This document shows positions 1-11,344 of a stretch of 44,929 bases of DNA, one piece after another. This DNA is from Priapulus caudatus. Its lineage: Eukaryota > Priapulida > Priapulimorpha > Priapulimorphida > Priapulidae. Location of the stretch: assembly GCF_000485595.1 (NCBI RefSeq), contig NW_014577197.1:260242-305170 (forward strand), read 5' to 3'. How positions within the stretch are numbered: position 1 is the stretch's first letter; every line of letters begins with the position of its first letter. The notes under the pieces are model-generated. The model saw only the letters and a program-made list of their open reading frames with translations. It made no database searches and had not been told where the DNA came from. Made by a program: the position numbers and the translations under genes.

Positions 1-211
1 AAATTTTACGTTTATAATCGTAGCAACAGACCTCAGATGAGCCCAGACGCTCTGCGGCTCTTGTTTGTATAATCTGGTTGTTGAGATTTTTGTGTGGTGT
101 TGTCTCATAAAGATGAGCCAACCTCATATAATAGGTGTGTGTGTGTGATGTTGGCTATTAAGAGCTGACTGACTTGCTGACTGGCTCATAGCTATATTAT
201 TTTTCCCACAG

Positions 212-2329
212 GAGCTACACTTGGGCAACAACAGAATTAAGATGTTGACATCGAAGCAACTTGAACAACTTCTTTCTGTCACCATACTGGACCTGAGAGA
301 CAATAAGATAACTGATCTCCCAGAAGAGATAACATTGCTCACCAGCCTGGAAAGACTCGATCTCACGAATAATGAACTAAAAACGTAAAGGTTTAAGCGT
401 CTGAAAGGAATTTACCGATCTAGAGCTGTGACGCTTGGAACAGAAGCACGGGCTATTTGGCTACCAGTATTGCGTATTTTAAGTCAATTGTTTTCATAGC
501 CACCAATACGTATATCTTTTTGTATCATAAATACATAGACCTTCATAATGTAGAGTGTGGATGGACATTAGTGGTAGAGATTTGTAGAGTCTGTGTATTT
601 ATTAATTGTGGTTATTAACGCAAGTTGTCTTTTATTTCAGTCGTAGTATTGCATATCACACAGCATTCACAGGCACATCCGTGTATGAGTATAAGTGTTT
701 ATGTGACCACTTGTCTCAGTGTGATTGATGTTATTCTTATTGTAATCATGAGGAATAATTGCCAGCAGCAATTAATGCGCTTAATTAAATTGGCTTCTAA
801 TGAGGACGAACACTTTTATCTTGACAGCATTCCCTACGAAGTTGGCAAAATGTCGAACTTGAAGTCGCTGCTCATAGAGGGCAATGCAGTCAGAAACATA
901 AGGCGCGACATCATGCAGCGTGGAACGCCGGAACTGCTCCAGTTTCTCCGCAGCCGAATCCAAGAACCCGAGCCACCAGAGGGCGAACAGTTGTCGGAGG
1001 AATGCGCTCTACCTTGGGCGGACGACGCCTACCTAGCGAGGCAGACCAAGCACATGCTTAAGGTCACACATTGCCTAGATCACAGGTGAGGAGTGTATGC
1101 GTTTACACAGGTATGTTGTTTGACTGGCAAGTGCAAGTAAACATGCTATAATAAAATTTGAATTTTTGTTTGTTTGTGAATGTTCTTCGGATAATATTCG
1201 AATATTCTTTCTCTGTTTGTGAATGTCTTCAGATAAGATTTGAATCTTCGTTCCTTGACTAAGTGAAGGTTTGCATTTATAATCAGTTTTGATCGTACGA
1301 ATTCATAATCTTCCCTTGAATGTTGTGTCTGTTTCTCGTATGTAACTACGTTAGCTTCATGCTTTCTATGTACTGCACTGTTGCACAGCTTCTGTGGCAC
1401 TTTCGTTTTGTTTGATACTACAGTTAGAGGTGTTCCAAATGTAAATGACTTGATTATGTGTATGAAAATTTCAGCACCCGTACACACACATGCTACTAAT
1501 TTTTATGACTGTTTTTTTAACTATCAGCATTACCCAGACATGGTATATATAACAGACGTAAAACACCTGCTAGCGTGGTTGTATTCTGCTCTAGAAAAAC
1601 TTCATGTGCATAGAGGTGTTAGACCTCCGAAGATTGAAATGTGGAAGTTGTGGTTGGGTCTATTGTGATAACAGAAGTACGAGATTATCACCTTGATGGA
1701 ATCGCCTGCAAGTTGTTTTTGCTTAGGTTCACTGCTAGAACTCCACTTTCCTTCGCCGAGACCCACATCTCGTCCGGAACATCTGTCGCAGGCTTGTTGC
1801 TGGCAAGAAACAAAAACAAAAACTATTCACGCTCTCCCCACCAAAAATCGACGCGAATTGGTTATTTCAGTATAACGATGCTGTCAGCTTCCCTGAACGA
1901 GGTGAATCTTGGAAGCAACAAACTCACCTCTGTAATGCCAGAGCTGTCCGTCTGCTGCAAGCTTATTGTGCTAGATCTGAGGTATGTAGAGGGATGCAAA
2001 TATTACACAAAAGCTGGAATTTGAGTGGCAGTTGTGTCACTTTAGTTTGATCAACCTAATACGATTCATCTTGACCTTGCCCACATTGGAGGCGCCAGTG
2101 TTACATACGGTATAGTTGTGATTCTGTATTTGTGTTAACGTATAAGTAAATGAATAAATACATGTGTAATATAGTTATATATGTCTGTTTATGTATTATA
2201 TGCATATGTAGAACATTTGCATTCTATAATATTGCTATCAATATTTTTTAGGAACAACCAGCTGTCCAGTCTTCCCGACTCCTTGCAGTCATTGGTTGGC
2301 TTGAGAGACTTGAACATTTCCTTCAACAG
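212..2329 (+). CDS. LRRC40: LRRC40-like leucine-rich repeat protein, plus-strand exons of its C-terminal half (partial gene)
   Basis: Four plus-strand exons read as leucine-rich repeats: 212-384 (ELHLGNNRI...VTILDLRDNKI...LERLDLTNNEL), 828-1085 (IPYEVGKMSNLKSLLIEGN, then RRDIMQRGTPELLQFLRSRI), 1871-1981 (LNEVNLGSNKL...LIVLDLR) and 2252-2329 (NNQLSSLPDSLQSLVGLRDL). Each has AG before and GT after it (gtaaag, gtgagg, gtatgt, gtagat). All internal junctions are phase 2. The RRDI..RGT..LL.FLRSRI block and the later LRR series are what I expect of LRRC40, a cytoplasmic LRR protein of about 600 residues with poorly known function. The 5' exons lie left of the window. Three further exons belonging between or after these are on the opposite strand (separate entries), so no continuous sense transcript of this locus as drawn can encode the whole protein. 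Family assignment is from remembered family features, not a search. Confidence 0.85.
1692..1799 (-). CDS. LRRC40: LRRC40 middle exon, inverted relative to its neighbours
   Basis: On the minus strand a strong acceptor (tttgtttcttgccag) precedes 108 bases encoding NKPATDVPDEMW...VLAVNLSKNNLQAIPS, followed by a gtgata donor. In LRRC40 this stretch (xxPDExx...NxSKNxLxxIPxx) lies between the RRDI block and the next LRR, exactly the piece missing between the plus-strand exons 828-1085 and 1871-1981. The phase fits on both sides: the upstream exon leaves AG, this exon supplies C and leaves AG, and the next plus-strand exon supplies T. No stop or frameshift is seen. The exon sits in the right place but backwards, with only 71 bp of intron between it and the next plus-strand exon. 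Confidence 0.8.
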
Positions 2330-2514
2330 GTAGATGTTACAAGTATACTCTGTGCATGCAACAAACAATATAGCCCATATATATCAGCTCGGTGGTTTAC
2401 TCTTATCACTGTGATGCATTGATCGTTTTAAATTTTTCGTTCGAGAATCGAAAATCGATTGTTGAGAATCTTATCACATGATATGTTAGAGTAATGACAG
2501 TTACCAAGCACTTA

Positions 2515-2575
2515 TAATCAAGAATGTGTACATACTTGTGGGCACGTGTATGCATCATCGTTCACACCATCCACG
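2515..2575 (+). repeat. Left arm of inverted repeat flanking inverted LRRC40 exon
   Basis: About 61 bp beginning TAATCAAGAATGTGTACAT, roughly 87% identical to the reverse complement of 3369-3429 by eye. The arms enclose 2576-3368, which contains the inverted exon 3123-3308. They lie in what would be introns on both sides. Confidence 0.8.
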
Positions 2576-3122
2576 TACCTCATGCACCTAATCACGATAG
2601 GGTTTTATCATACCCTGGTAAAAGTAAATTGGAAAGTAAGGTAGATTGGTGCGCGTTGCTAATTTGGCGTTTTCAAGATTTCCCCCTAAGTCACGCAGCG
2701 CTCGCAAAAACTCCAGTGTGGCTACACACTGTGTGCATCACCTCGGAAAATGTTTTAATCTCATCATTATAACTCTTCAGAGTCGAAAGGACGTCGATCA
2801 GATTGCTAGTTACCTAGCTTTAGCATTATACCAAGATATAAATTTCGCTATCTATACGCTGTAATCTCGTAAACTCGTAATGGTAACTCTTCACAGTGCA
2901 AGGGACTGTAACGATGACAGGGTGCGGGGCCGACCAGGTGGATAGATCAACACTGCAAACAGCAGCGGAGAAGGTTTCAATATCACAGTTTACTATAGAC
3001 GACGGGAGCAGGTTCCAGTAAGGAACTACCGAAGCTAAGACACTATGATCGACACTGCAAACAGTCAGTTTCGCAGCCAGCCTCTGGTTTCCACGACGAT
3101 GTCTGCGGGGGGCGGCCGTTAC

Positions 3123-3308
3123 CTCAGCGTTTCCAGCAGGCCGAGTTCGGGTGGGATCTTCTGAAGGTAGTTGTTGTGAAGGTCGAGCACAGCCAGCATG
3201 CTCAGCTCCCCCAGCTGCTGCGCGTCCACGTCGCCGATGCCGTTGTCGGAAGCGAGGAGGTTCTCGAGTGAGCGCATCTTGTAGATGCAACTGGGCAGCG
3301 ACTTGAAC
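3123..3308 (-). CDS. LRRC40: LRRC40 penultimate exon, inverted in place
   Basis: Minus-strand exon of 186 bases with acceptor cgtgctcag and donor gtaacg. It encodes FKSLPSCIYKMRSLENLLAS, then GELSMLAVLDLHNNYLQKIP and PELGLLETLR, a standard LRR pair. It continues directly from the plus-strand exon ending NISFNR at 2329 (phase 2 to phase 2, AG plus G). It is flanked by an inverted repeat of about 61 bp (2515-2575 and 3369-3429), so one recombination between those arms would turn it into the orientation of the preceding exons. Confidence 0.85.
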
Positions 3309-3324
3309 CTGAGCACGGGCGATG

Positions 3325-3480
3325 AACACGCAATGAGCACGCGATAAGATTTACATATGTAAGGTCATTGTGAATGGTGTAAACGAAGCTGCATACATGC
3401 GCCCACAAGCATGTACACATTCTTGATTATTAGTTAAACACATGATCAGCACGTGCCAAGATTTTCATATGTAAGGTCAA
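3325..3480. repeat. Pair of direct repeats of about 44 bp
   Basis: 3325-3367 and 3437-3480 are similar (aacac..gatcagcacg..aagattt.catatgtaaggtca). The right arm of the inverted repeat lies between them. The arrangement suggests a local rearrangement or insertion scar at the right boundary of the inverted segment. Confidence 0.6.
3369..3429 (-). repeat. Right arm of inverted repeat flanking inverted LRRC40 exon
   Basis: Reverse-complement partner of 2515-2575; its minus strand reads TAATCAAGAATGTGTACATG. Differences are scattered substitutions, mostly transitions, so the arms are an older repeat and not a fresh duplication. Confidence 0.8.
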
Positions 3481-3819
3481 TTTATGCTATAAATAACTCC
3501 TGCGATTATTTTCAAATCTCATGCTATGCACCTGTGGAAACTCACGGTGTATTAATATATATTAACAAGCAATTTTCCTTTACGATTTTGAATTTTAGAT
3601 CAGACTACACACACAATCTACACTCAATATATCTCACACACAATCACACAAAATCAGATTATGCGATACATCAAAAGACAAAATCACAGAGGTAATGACA
3701 AATTACTCGTGCACAAAATCTATATTATAAGGCAGTTTTTATGTCAGAAAATTATACACGTCTGCAAGTTCTTCGTTCTGCACTCTCACATTACATGATG
3801 AGGTAGTAGCTAGTATACA

Positions 3820-3876
3820 ATCAGGAGTAAATGATCACAAATTTTATGACAAAATTTGTGATTATTTATTCCTGAT
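3820..3876. mobile_element. Short palindromic MITE, ATCAGGAGT family copy 1
   Basis: A 57-bp near-perfect hairpin starting ATCAGGAGTAAATGATCACA and ending in its complement (ATTTATTCCTGAT). Flanks are atAC-A and ACAT. The termini match the elements at 5292-5361, 6391-6990 and 12009-12060. It lies between the two inverted LRRC40 exons and carries a minus-strand AATAAA. Confidence 0.75.
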
Positions 3877-4018
3877 ACATCCTAGCACGTATACTTGTGA
3901 TTACTCAGACGACGCTTGAATCCATATATAGACCTTCCCACTCACCTTCTAGTTCTACTTTGACGCGAATATATCTCCATCAGGGCACGCGCTCCTCATG
4001 GCGCTCCCTGAGCTCGGA

Positions 4019-5291
<1,273 letters not shown>

Positions 5292-5361
5292 TTATCAGGA
5301 GTGTATAATAATAGATTATTATTATTATTATTATTATTATTATCTATACACTCCCGATATT
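5292..5361. mobile_element. Palindromic MITE with ATT microsatellite loop, ATCAGGAGT family copy 2
   Basis: Left end TATCAGGAGTGTATAATAAT, right end the complement of TAATATCGGGAGTGTATAGA, with an (ATT)n run in the centre. Confidence 0.7.
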
Positions 5362-6390
5362 ATTATATGAAAACTAGTTATACATGATGTGTTTCAGAGA
5401 GAGATTTTCTAACAACAAAACTAAATGAATGAAGAACAGTTATACACAAAGGCTCACAAGTTAAAGATGCAAATTTTAGGAATTTACATGCATTGTAAAT
5501 GTTCATTAACTGAATATGGAAGGATATAATTATCTAAAACACTCATTCTAAAATGGCTTGTAAAACTCCGTTATCGGTGTGTAAAACAATCGACCTAAAA
5601 ACATACGTACATTAATTTCACGTTCTCACCCTGATTTCCACTAGCATACCCAGTGGCAGCTTGGCAGTTTACTTCTGGTTATGCTGTGCCATGGCATTAT
5701 AATACTTGGCGATGTGAGTAGTGTAGCTTCAGGTGAAGTCTAGTTGGGACAGACAATCTTCATAGACCTAGCAGATAGATATCAAAATTATAACACAGGA
5801 CACCATAGCATATAAATGGTACATGGCTATCAGGGATGGTTAGTTGTTGATACGTGAGTGTTGTTGGGTTTTTCTAAATCCATTACAGCACTTAAATTGA
5901 CTATGTCACGAATTTTCCATAGTAAAATTTGTAAAAAAAAATTGCCATTTTTTTTACATTAAAAGTAAGAACTAACGTTACTAAATATATCCTCAAACTC
6001 TCACCTGATAAAAATGTTTTTACGTTTGTAAATGTTTTGCAAAAATCTAGACGATTTGGTAATTTCTGTTGTCTAACACTATTCCCTCAGTACTGTTCAG
6101 ATACTGGCGTCTCTCTGTTTTTCACCGGCAAATTAGGGCATATAAAGAAGGTATATAAGCATGAAAAGTAAACAGAAACACTAATTTTATTTTCATACAT
6201 TTTATTTTGTACAAATAACACGCAAATATACTACTGGATGGTGCTAGAAATTCGTGACGTAATCACTTTAAGCGAATGCATTTCACTAATTTTCGTAACG
6301 TGGGGCATGGTCAGATTGTCCAAGTTGGGAAACACACATTGCATACACTACTAGCCTTTACAGAGCAGCTGCTACTGGCTGAATAGCATA
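5362..6390. other. Intergenic sequence
   Basis: AT-rich, no supported gene. A minus-strand stretch at about 5675-5720 ends in a short open reading with a TAA stop but cannot be phased to any exon I trust. Confidence 0.45.
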
Positions 6391-6990
6391 TATATCAGGA
6401 GTGTAACTTCAATAAACAAGGGAAAATCGTCATTTACTAGCCTTAGAATACCTACGATTTACTACGCGTAACTCAACCAACTTGAGCTCAAATCGTACAC
6501 AGTACATTCGCCTAGCATCGTGCGAAATCGTTTCCTCTTATACACCCGCAATCTGGAGATACAGACTAAACCGTACGACACGATTTTCCATTCTGTTGCC
6601 AGCAAACTCGATGTGTTAACCGCCTAACTCGAAACAAAAGGCAGCTGTAAATAGGTCAAAGGTTAGATCAGCGAGCCACACCGCATTGCCGAGGGCGCAA
6701 GAGTCGTTAGTAGCTGCATTTTGTTTCGAGTTAGGCGGTTAACACATCGAGTTTGCTGGCAACAGAATGGAAAATTGTGTCGTACGTTTTTGTCTGTATC
6801 TCCGGAATGCGGGTGTATAAGAGGAAACGATTTCGCATGATGCTAGGCGAATGTACTGTGTACGATTTGATCTCAAGTTTGTTGAGTTACGCGTAGTAAA
6901 TCGTAGGTATTCTAAGGTTAGTAAATAACAAATTTCCCTTGTTTATTGAAGTCACACTCCTTCCCTATTATCTACTTCTGATATATATAT
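6391..6990. mobile_element. Large foldback element of about 600 bp, ATCAGGAGT family copy 3
   Basis: Inverted arms of about 240 bp (6401-6640 and 6717-6957) around a loop of about 75 bp. The left arm runs GTGTAACTTCAATAAACAAG through AACCGCCTAACTCGAAACAA; the right arm repeats it in reverse complement with a few percent differences. Outer ends are tatatatcag on the left and ctgatatata on the right. The right end has about 18 extra bases (6961-6978) absent from the left, a small indel between arms. No coding capacity, so it is nonautonomous. Confidence 0.85.
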
Positions 6991-7451
6991 ATGTGCACTG
7001 TTGTATTCTAATAACTCTAGGCGAAGCTAAATTCATGCTAGCCTTTGTGCTACACCTATAGCTGCTGTATACATACCTGCCAGTTGGTAAATAGAAGTGA
7101 GCGTGCGACATACAGACGTCTCGCTTCATTGTCATATCTCCATAGATTAATTACATTACCTGCAGCAATAATACAAACATTAAAAAAAATGCACCTTCTA
7201 TTCTCTTTTCAGCAAAGAAATGTGGAAAAAATTCTTAGTCTGCTGTACAATTCTTGGAAGAAAAACAGCCATGGGTTATTTGAGCTCTGTACTTTTTAGT
7301 CTCTATCTCTGTGCTCATACCAAGGACACATCTGCATGTGGTTTCTCCAATGCATGTTACAAATGGCCACCTACACGGTTCATTGCTGATTTCACTGGAG
7401 GTGTAAAAACCAGCAGAAATTTCTCTTGTTAAACCTTGCGTCCGACCTTAC
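6991..7451. other. Intergenic or intronic, no supported feature
   Basis: Lies between the foldback element and the last recognised exon of the minus-strand gene. If that gene continues, its next exons should be here or further left, but I could not phase any. Confidence 0.4.
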
Positions 7452-8831
7452 CATCAATCGTAACAACAAAAGTTCTCGTGGACAAACCTGAGTCTTTCTT
7501 GAGGTAGTTTCCGGCCATGTCGGCAATAAAGAAACATCCAGAGCTGAAGGATATTTGCTCCGTATGACGCAAGTTGATCATTACATCCTCCTAAAGGATA
7601 AACAATGTGCTCTAACATTGCTTAATTCATAGGAAAGCCATGCCATTGTTGCCAGCCACATCTACTAGTGAAATGCTATACCGTCACGGTAATACGTATA
7701 TTCAATCAGTGTCACCTGACACACAGTATTTACTACAAGAAACAATCACTAGCAGCGATAGCGATTTTGTACTACTGTTGCGTTCCAGCTCACCTGCGTC
7801 CCCGTCTATGTCCAACACGAGCCAATATGATACCCATACATATCATTGTCCAGCCCACCGTTCAACCTGTGGTACAGCCCATATCCCCCGCGACCCCCTT
7901 CCTGCCACCCCGTCTATACCCGTATGGGGGTGCGAAATTAACGGGAGTCCGGAGTCAAATACTCCCTGATTTACTGTCGGATTCCCTGATTTGACATATG
8001 CAGGAGTCCGTGTGACTCCCTGAAAATTCTGCCATACTAACTAGTTCGTTTCGGAGCACGGCCTTGCTGAATTACTGTATTTTTTCAGCAAATGTCCAAA
8101 GAAAATTTGGCAGACGTGCAACCGCATGAATCTTCAAAATAAGCACATGCGTTATTGTTAATATCTTTAATTTTGAACTTCAGACTGCTGACTCCCTTAT
8201 TTTGCCACGAACTCCCTCCCTTGTTCAAAAGTTAATTTCTACCCCTGCAATCATATATACTTGTTCAGTGTCCACGTGCATGTGAATGTATTTTTACCTG
8301 CAGTGGTGTGTAGAGGGTCTCGTATCCTGGCTTCCATTGTTCTGACTGTAGCACACACGGATTCCTAGCAAGGCGCAGAAAGTTCCTGCATCTTGCTATA
8401 GTAAAGAGTAATGTGCACATAACGAAAAAGATATAATTTTGTCATGTTATCTATAAGTATATTTACGGTGTGTGGTTATGTGACACAAACGTATTGTTTT
8501 TCAATTCCACTGACTTGTAATATGAAAGTAGCGAGTAACTTTAGCAAGCTATGGGATATACCATTTTTACAACTGGCATGCCTAAAAGACGTGAAGCTAG
8601 GATACAAAGTAGAACAGTATACGTGCAATGAAATACAAAGCATTTTTAATTCACCATTTTCTCTTTGTCTCGTCGTCCACTATTTTTACAGCTGTACATA
8701 ATGACAAATGTAGACACATGTACCACCTACAGCAGCTTACCGGAGGGTTGCTCCCCAACTGTGTTGTTATTTGACATGGTCCCGTTCATCTCGCGTTCTT
8801 CCTCCACACGCCTCCTCTTCACACTAGTCAT
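7452..8831 (-). CDS. Unidentified conserved-looking protein, first three exons (partial)
   Basis: Three minus-strand exons join in phase. Exon 1, 8831-8741, starts MTSVKRRRVEEEREMNGTMS and ends at donor gtaagc (phase 1). Exon 2, 8395-8298, follows acceptor ctttactatag, reads NFLRLARNPCVLQSEQWKPG then YETLYTPLQ, with donor gtaaaa. Exon 3, 7590-7452, follows acceptor tttatcctttag, reads EDVMINLRHTEQISFSSGCF, FIADMAGNYLKK and TRTFVVTID, with donor gtaagg (phase 1). That is about 109 residues with an N-terminal KRRR cluster that could be a nuclear signal. The consistent phases and good splice sites argue for a real gene. I do not recognise the family, and the 3' part is not identified. Confidence 0.5.
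7922..8249. mobile_element. Possible hAT-like MITE inside an intron
   Basis: Left end GGGGGTGCGAAATTAAC and right end GTTAATTTCTACCCCTGC are inverted (CAGGGGTxGAAATTAAC type), and the interior has repeated CCGGAGTC/ACTCCCTGA motifs. No target-site duplication is visible. It sits between exons 3 and 2 of the minus-strand gene. A similar terminus, CAGGGGTCGAAATTTG, occurs at 42780. Confidence 0.4.
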
Positions 8832-9492
8832 GTGTTCTTTTTGGAATCCATTGCAATCTCCATGTACAGTAAACATGCCTAATCGGAACTGATCGAAATG
8901 TGAGAAAGCAAAGGATGAAGTTTTATTAAGTGTGGGGATGCATGAACAATGACAGGATGTTGAAATATCAGTTGAAGCATTAACAAAATCCACGCCCATG
9001 TAGTGCAAGTATTCTTAAAAATTTAACGTCTGCCACATTTTGTTTAACTCCCCAATTGAATTAATTCAGGCACCTGGACCACGTACCTACGTACTGTGCC
9101 ACCACATATCCCTTCACTAATGTTACTCATTTTGTAATTTTCTGATCAAAATTTGTAAAACCTATCATACGGGTGCTCTTGGATGGATATATCTATCTTC
9201 ACCTCTAACTGGTCATACTGTGTGTAACAACGGGTGGAACAATATAGACTGTACACAGGTAGAGCTACTGTCACCATGGCCTTAGGCTAGCTCTACGACT
9301 ACGACACAGCCGTGGGATCGCTGTATAATAGGTCATGCAGTGTGAAAATCCTAGTTTAGCACACCGGGTTAGTTTAGCACATATATACGAAAACACATTT
9401 GCGGGGTACCAAACTATTCTTGAATCAAGGCTTGATCCTGTGCTGGCACTGTCACTGTCACTGACACTTGCCATGCGAGCAGGCCCAGGGTT
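8832..9492. other. Upstream region of the minus-strand gene
   Basis: Holds the presumed promoter and 5' UTR of the gene starting at 8831. No specific element can be named. Confidence 0.35.
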
Positions 9493-9568
9493 TAGATACA
9501 ATAATGTAACCCAACAAGAGTAGGGTTCTTTTGGGAATTAGTCTTGTTGGGTCACATTATTGTATCCA
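9493..9568. mobile_element. Short hairpin MITE, TAGATACAATAATG family copy 1
   Basis: Left end TAGATACAATAATGTAACCC, right end GGGTCACATTATTGTATCCA. Same termini as 12247-12329. The flanks show no target-site duplication, so this copy is older or trimmed. Confidence 0.75.
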
Positions 9569-10211
9569 GAGAGACATGACACAAGATTGCGTGGCACAGC
9601 TTTGCTGTTGATCCTAAGCGCTGCGCGCGGATGAGACGCGCAGTTCCGCGGGATTGTGTGTGTTTTATTGAATTGTTCAATGAATGACGCACTCGTTCAC
9701 TTCCAACAGCGAGTGAAAATACAGAAAATTCTCCTGTTCGATGCGAAATGCATCGGCCGGGCATTTCATTATTTACGAAAAGTAAACAGGCTGGGGAAAG
9801 GAACCGGTCACATCGGTGACGCCCCATTCATGCCCATCAACGAAGAAGGCGGGGCTTATTCTGATTACGGAGATGCGAAAATGCAACAGAAGGACGTAGC
9901 GCAGTGCGTTAAACAGCGTGTTATTTTCGTTTTTGTGCCAAACTCTATCGTAGGAAACCTAGCAGAATGCCCTAGTTCCTGAGATCGGCGATTTGGTATT
10001 GTAATGGGTCCCCACCTTTGAAAATATTATAGTGAGGTGCGGCGTTGACTGTGATTGGAAGACACAAAGTGTCAATCCTCGGCGCGCCTCGGCATCATGG
10101 CCGCATCACGTCTAGCCCAGGGTTGTGTGGCAGGCTGGCAGGACTACCTTCACCTCAATTTGCTTGGGCATACATACACATCCGTTTAATACAAGTGTAT
10201 AGCATATATAT
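9569..10211. other. Relatively CpG-rich intergenic sequence
   Basis: GC- and CpG-rich compared with its surroundings (for example gctgcgcgcggatgagacgc near 9621). It has an open frame of about 108 codons on the plus strand with no family resemblance and no supporting splice context. A promoter or CpG-rich regulatory stretch is possible. Confidence 0.3.
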
Positions 10212-10472
10212 ACCTTTAACGTTTCCTTATTAATATTAACGCAGTGGCTACGCGTCTGGAACCGGTCGCCTAGTCTCCAGGCTACGCATCCCGGACATCC
10301 ACTCACACAAGTGATCGCGCCGACTTGCATCACGCATGAGTTGCGCAACGGGACGCTCTGCTGATTGCCGTAAATATACAATATATGCATTGCTGCCGTT
10401 CTATCATTTTCATCCGTCCTCTCTCGCTCGTCTCGCTCTCGTCGCTCTCTCTTTCACACACACACGCACAGC

Positions 10473-10550
<78 letters not shown>

Positions 10551-10915
10551 ATCTCAACACTCTCAAGCCTCGCTCTCTCTCATCTCTCCTCATCTTTCTC
10601 TCTCATACCACACACACAACACCTCTAGCTCTCTCTTCTCTCTCTCTCCTCTGTCACACACACAGCTCTCTAGCTCCTACTTCCTCTTCTTCCTCTCTCT
10701 TCTCTCTCTCTCTCTCTCTCTCTCACACATACACATTCCCTCTCTCTCTCTCACGCACACACACACACACTCGGCAATCAGCAGAGCATCCCGTTGCGCA
10801 ATCATGCGTGTACGTGTCGCAAGATCACTGTGTGAGATGTATGTCCGGACGCGTAGCCTAGCGGCTCCTCGTCCGGAACCGGTCGATTAGCCACGGCCTA
10901 ATATTAAATTAATAA
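10212..10915. mobile_element. Foldback element with long CT microsatellite loop
   Basis: Inverted arms of about 130 bp: left 10232-10370 (GGAACCGGTCGCC...TTGCGCAACGGGACGC..GATTGCCG), right 10772-10893 (its reverse complement, CGGCAATCAGCAGAGC...GAACCGGTCGATTAG). AT-rich ends (ttattaat) extend the pairing outward. The loop, about 10410-10770, is almost pure CT/TCTC with short CA runs. Confidence 0.75.
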
Positions 10916-10984
10916 TTATTCCGATCAGTATATCCCTGGCTACCGAGTACCGTACCTATAGCGCCAGCTGCAAAACACCGTACC

Positions 10985-11340
10985 GCCAATCACGCTGAAG
11001 GGGTCCTTGTCGTATCGGGTACTACAGATATGTACCCTAGGTACATATATGGGCCCATTCCTATTTGACAACCCCAGGTTTAAAAACCCTAACCCTAACC
11101 CTAACCCTAACCAAACTCACAACATGGGTGTGTAAACGCTACTTGTACCCATATATGTATACACAAAGTGTACCAGACTTGTACTACAGAAGTGTACCCT
11201 AACCCTAACCCTAAACATACCTCATATAAAAATATAAACATAATACTAAACAACCTAAAACTACCTCGGGTACATATCTGTACTGTACTCTGTAGTACTT
11301 GATAATGATACGACAACGACCCCATCTGCGCCGGCAATCG
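10985..11340. mobile_element. Foldback element enclosing telomere-type repeats
   Basis: Outer arms about 10985-11036 (GGGGTCCTTGTCGTATC..GTACTACAGATATGTACCC) and 11272-11335 (GGGTACATATCTGTAC...GATACGACAACGACCCC). An inner pair tacatatatggg / cccatatatgta lies at 11044-11055 and 11146-11157. The two telomeric tracts lie between the arms. Confidence 0.6.
11085..11215. repeat. Interstitial telomeric repeats (TTAGGG type)
   Basis: Four and a half units of AACCCT at 11085-11112 and about two and a half at 11197-11213, same orientation, separated by about 85 bp. The tracts are perfect, so either young or maintained. Confidence 0.9.
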
Positions 11341-11344
11341 CAGC

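Noticed and set aside
5675-5740. Minus-strand terminal exon (HIAKYYNAMAQHNQK then stop) for the unknown gene
   Set aside because: The phase does not match exon 7452-7590, and an in-frame TGA lies just upstream; could be chance.
9271-9501. 2A-like NPGP motif in a minus-strand frame (YLNPGPARM)
   Set aside because: Lacks the D-V/I-E-x context of 2A-like sequences, and no retroelement coding surrounds it.
9656-9982. 108-codon open frame as a gene
   Set aside because: No recognisable motif, no splice partner, CpG-rich sequence in which stop codons are scarce.
10336-10890. Ser/Leu-rich open frames of 158-184 codons
   Set aside because: Low-complexity translation of a CT microsatellite inside a foldback element.
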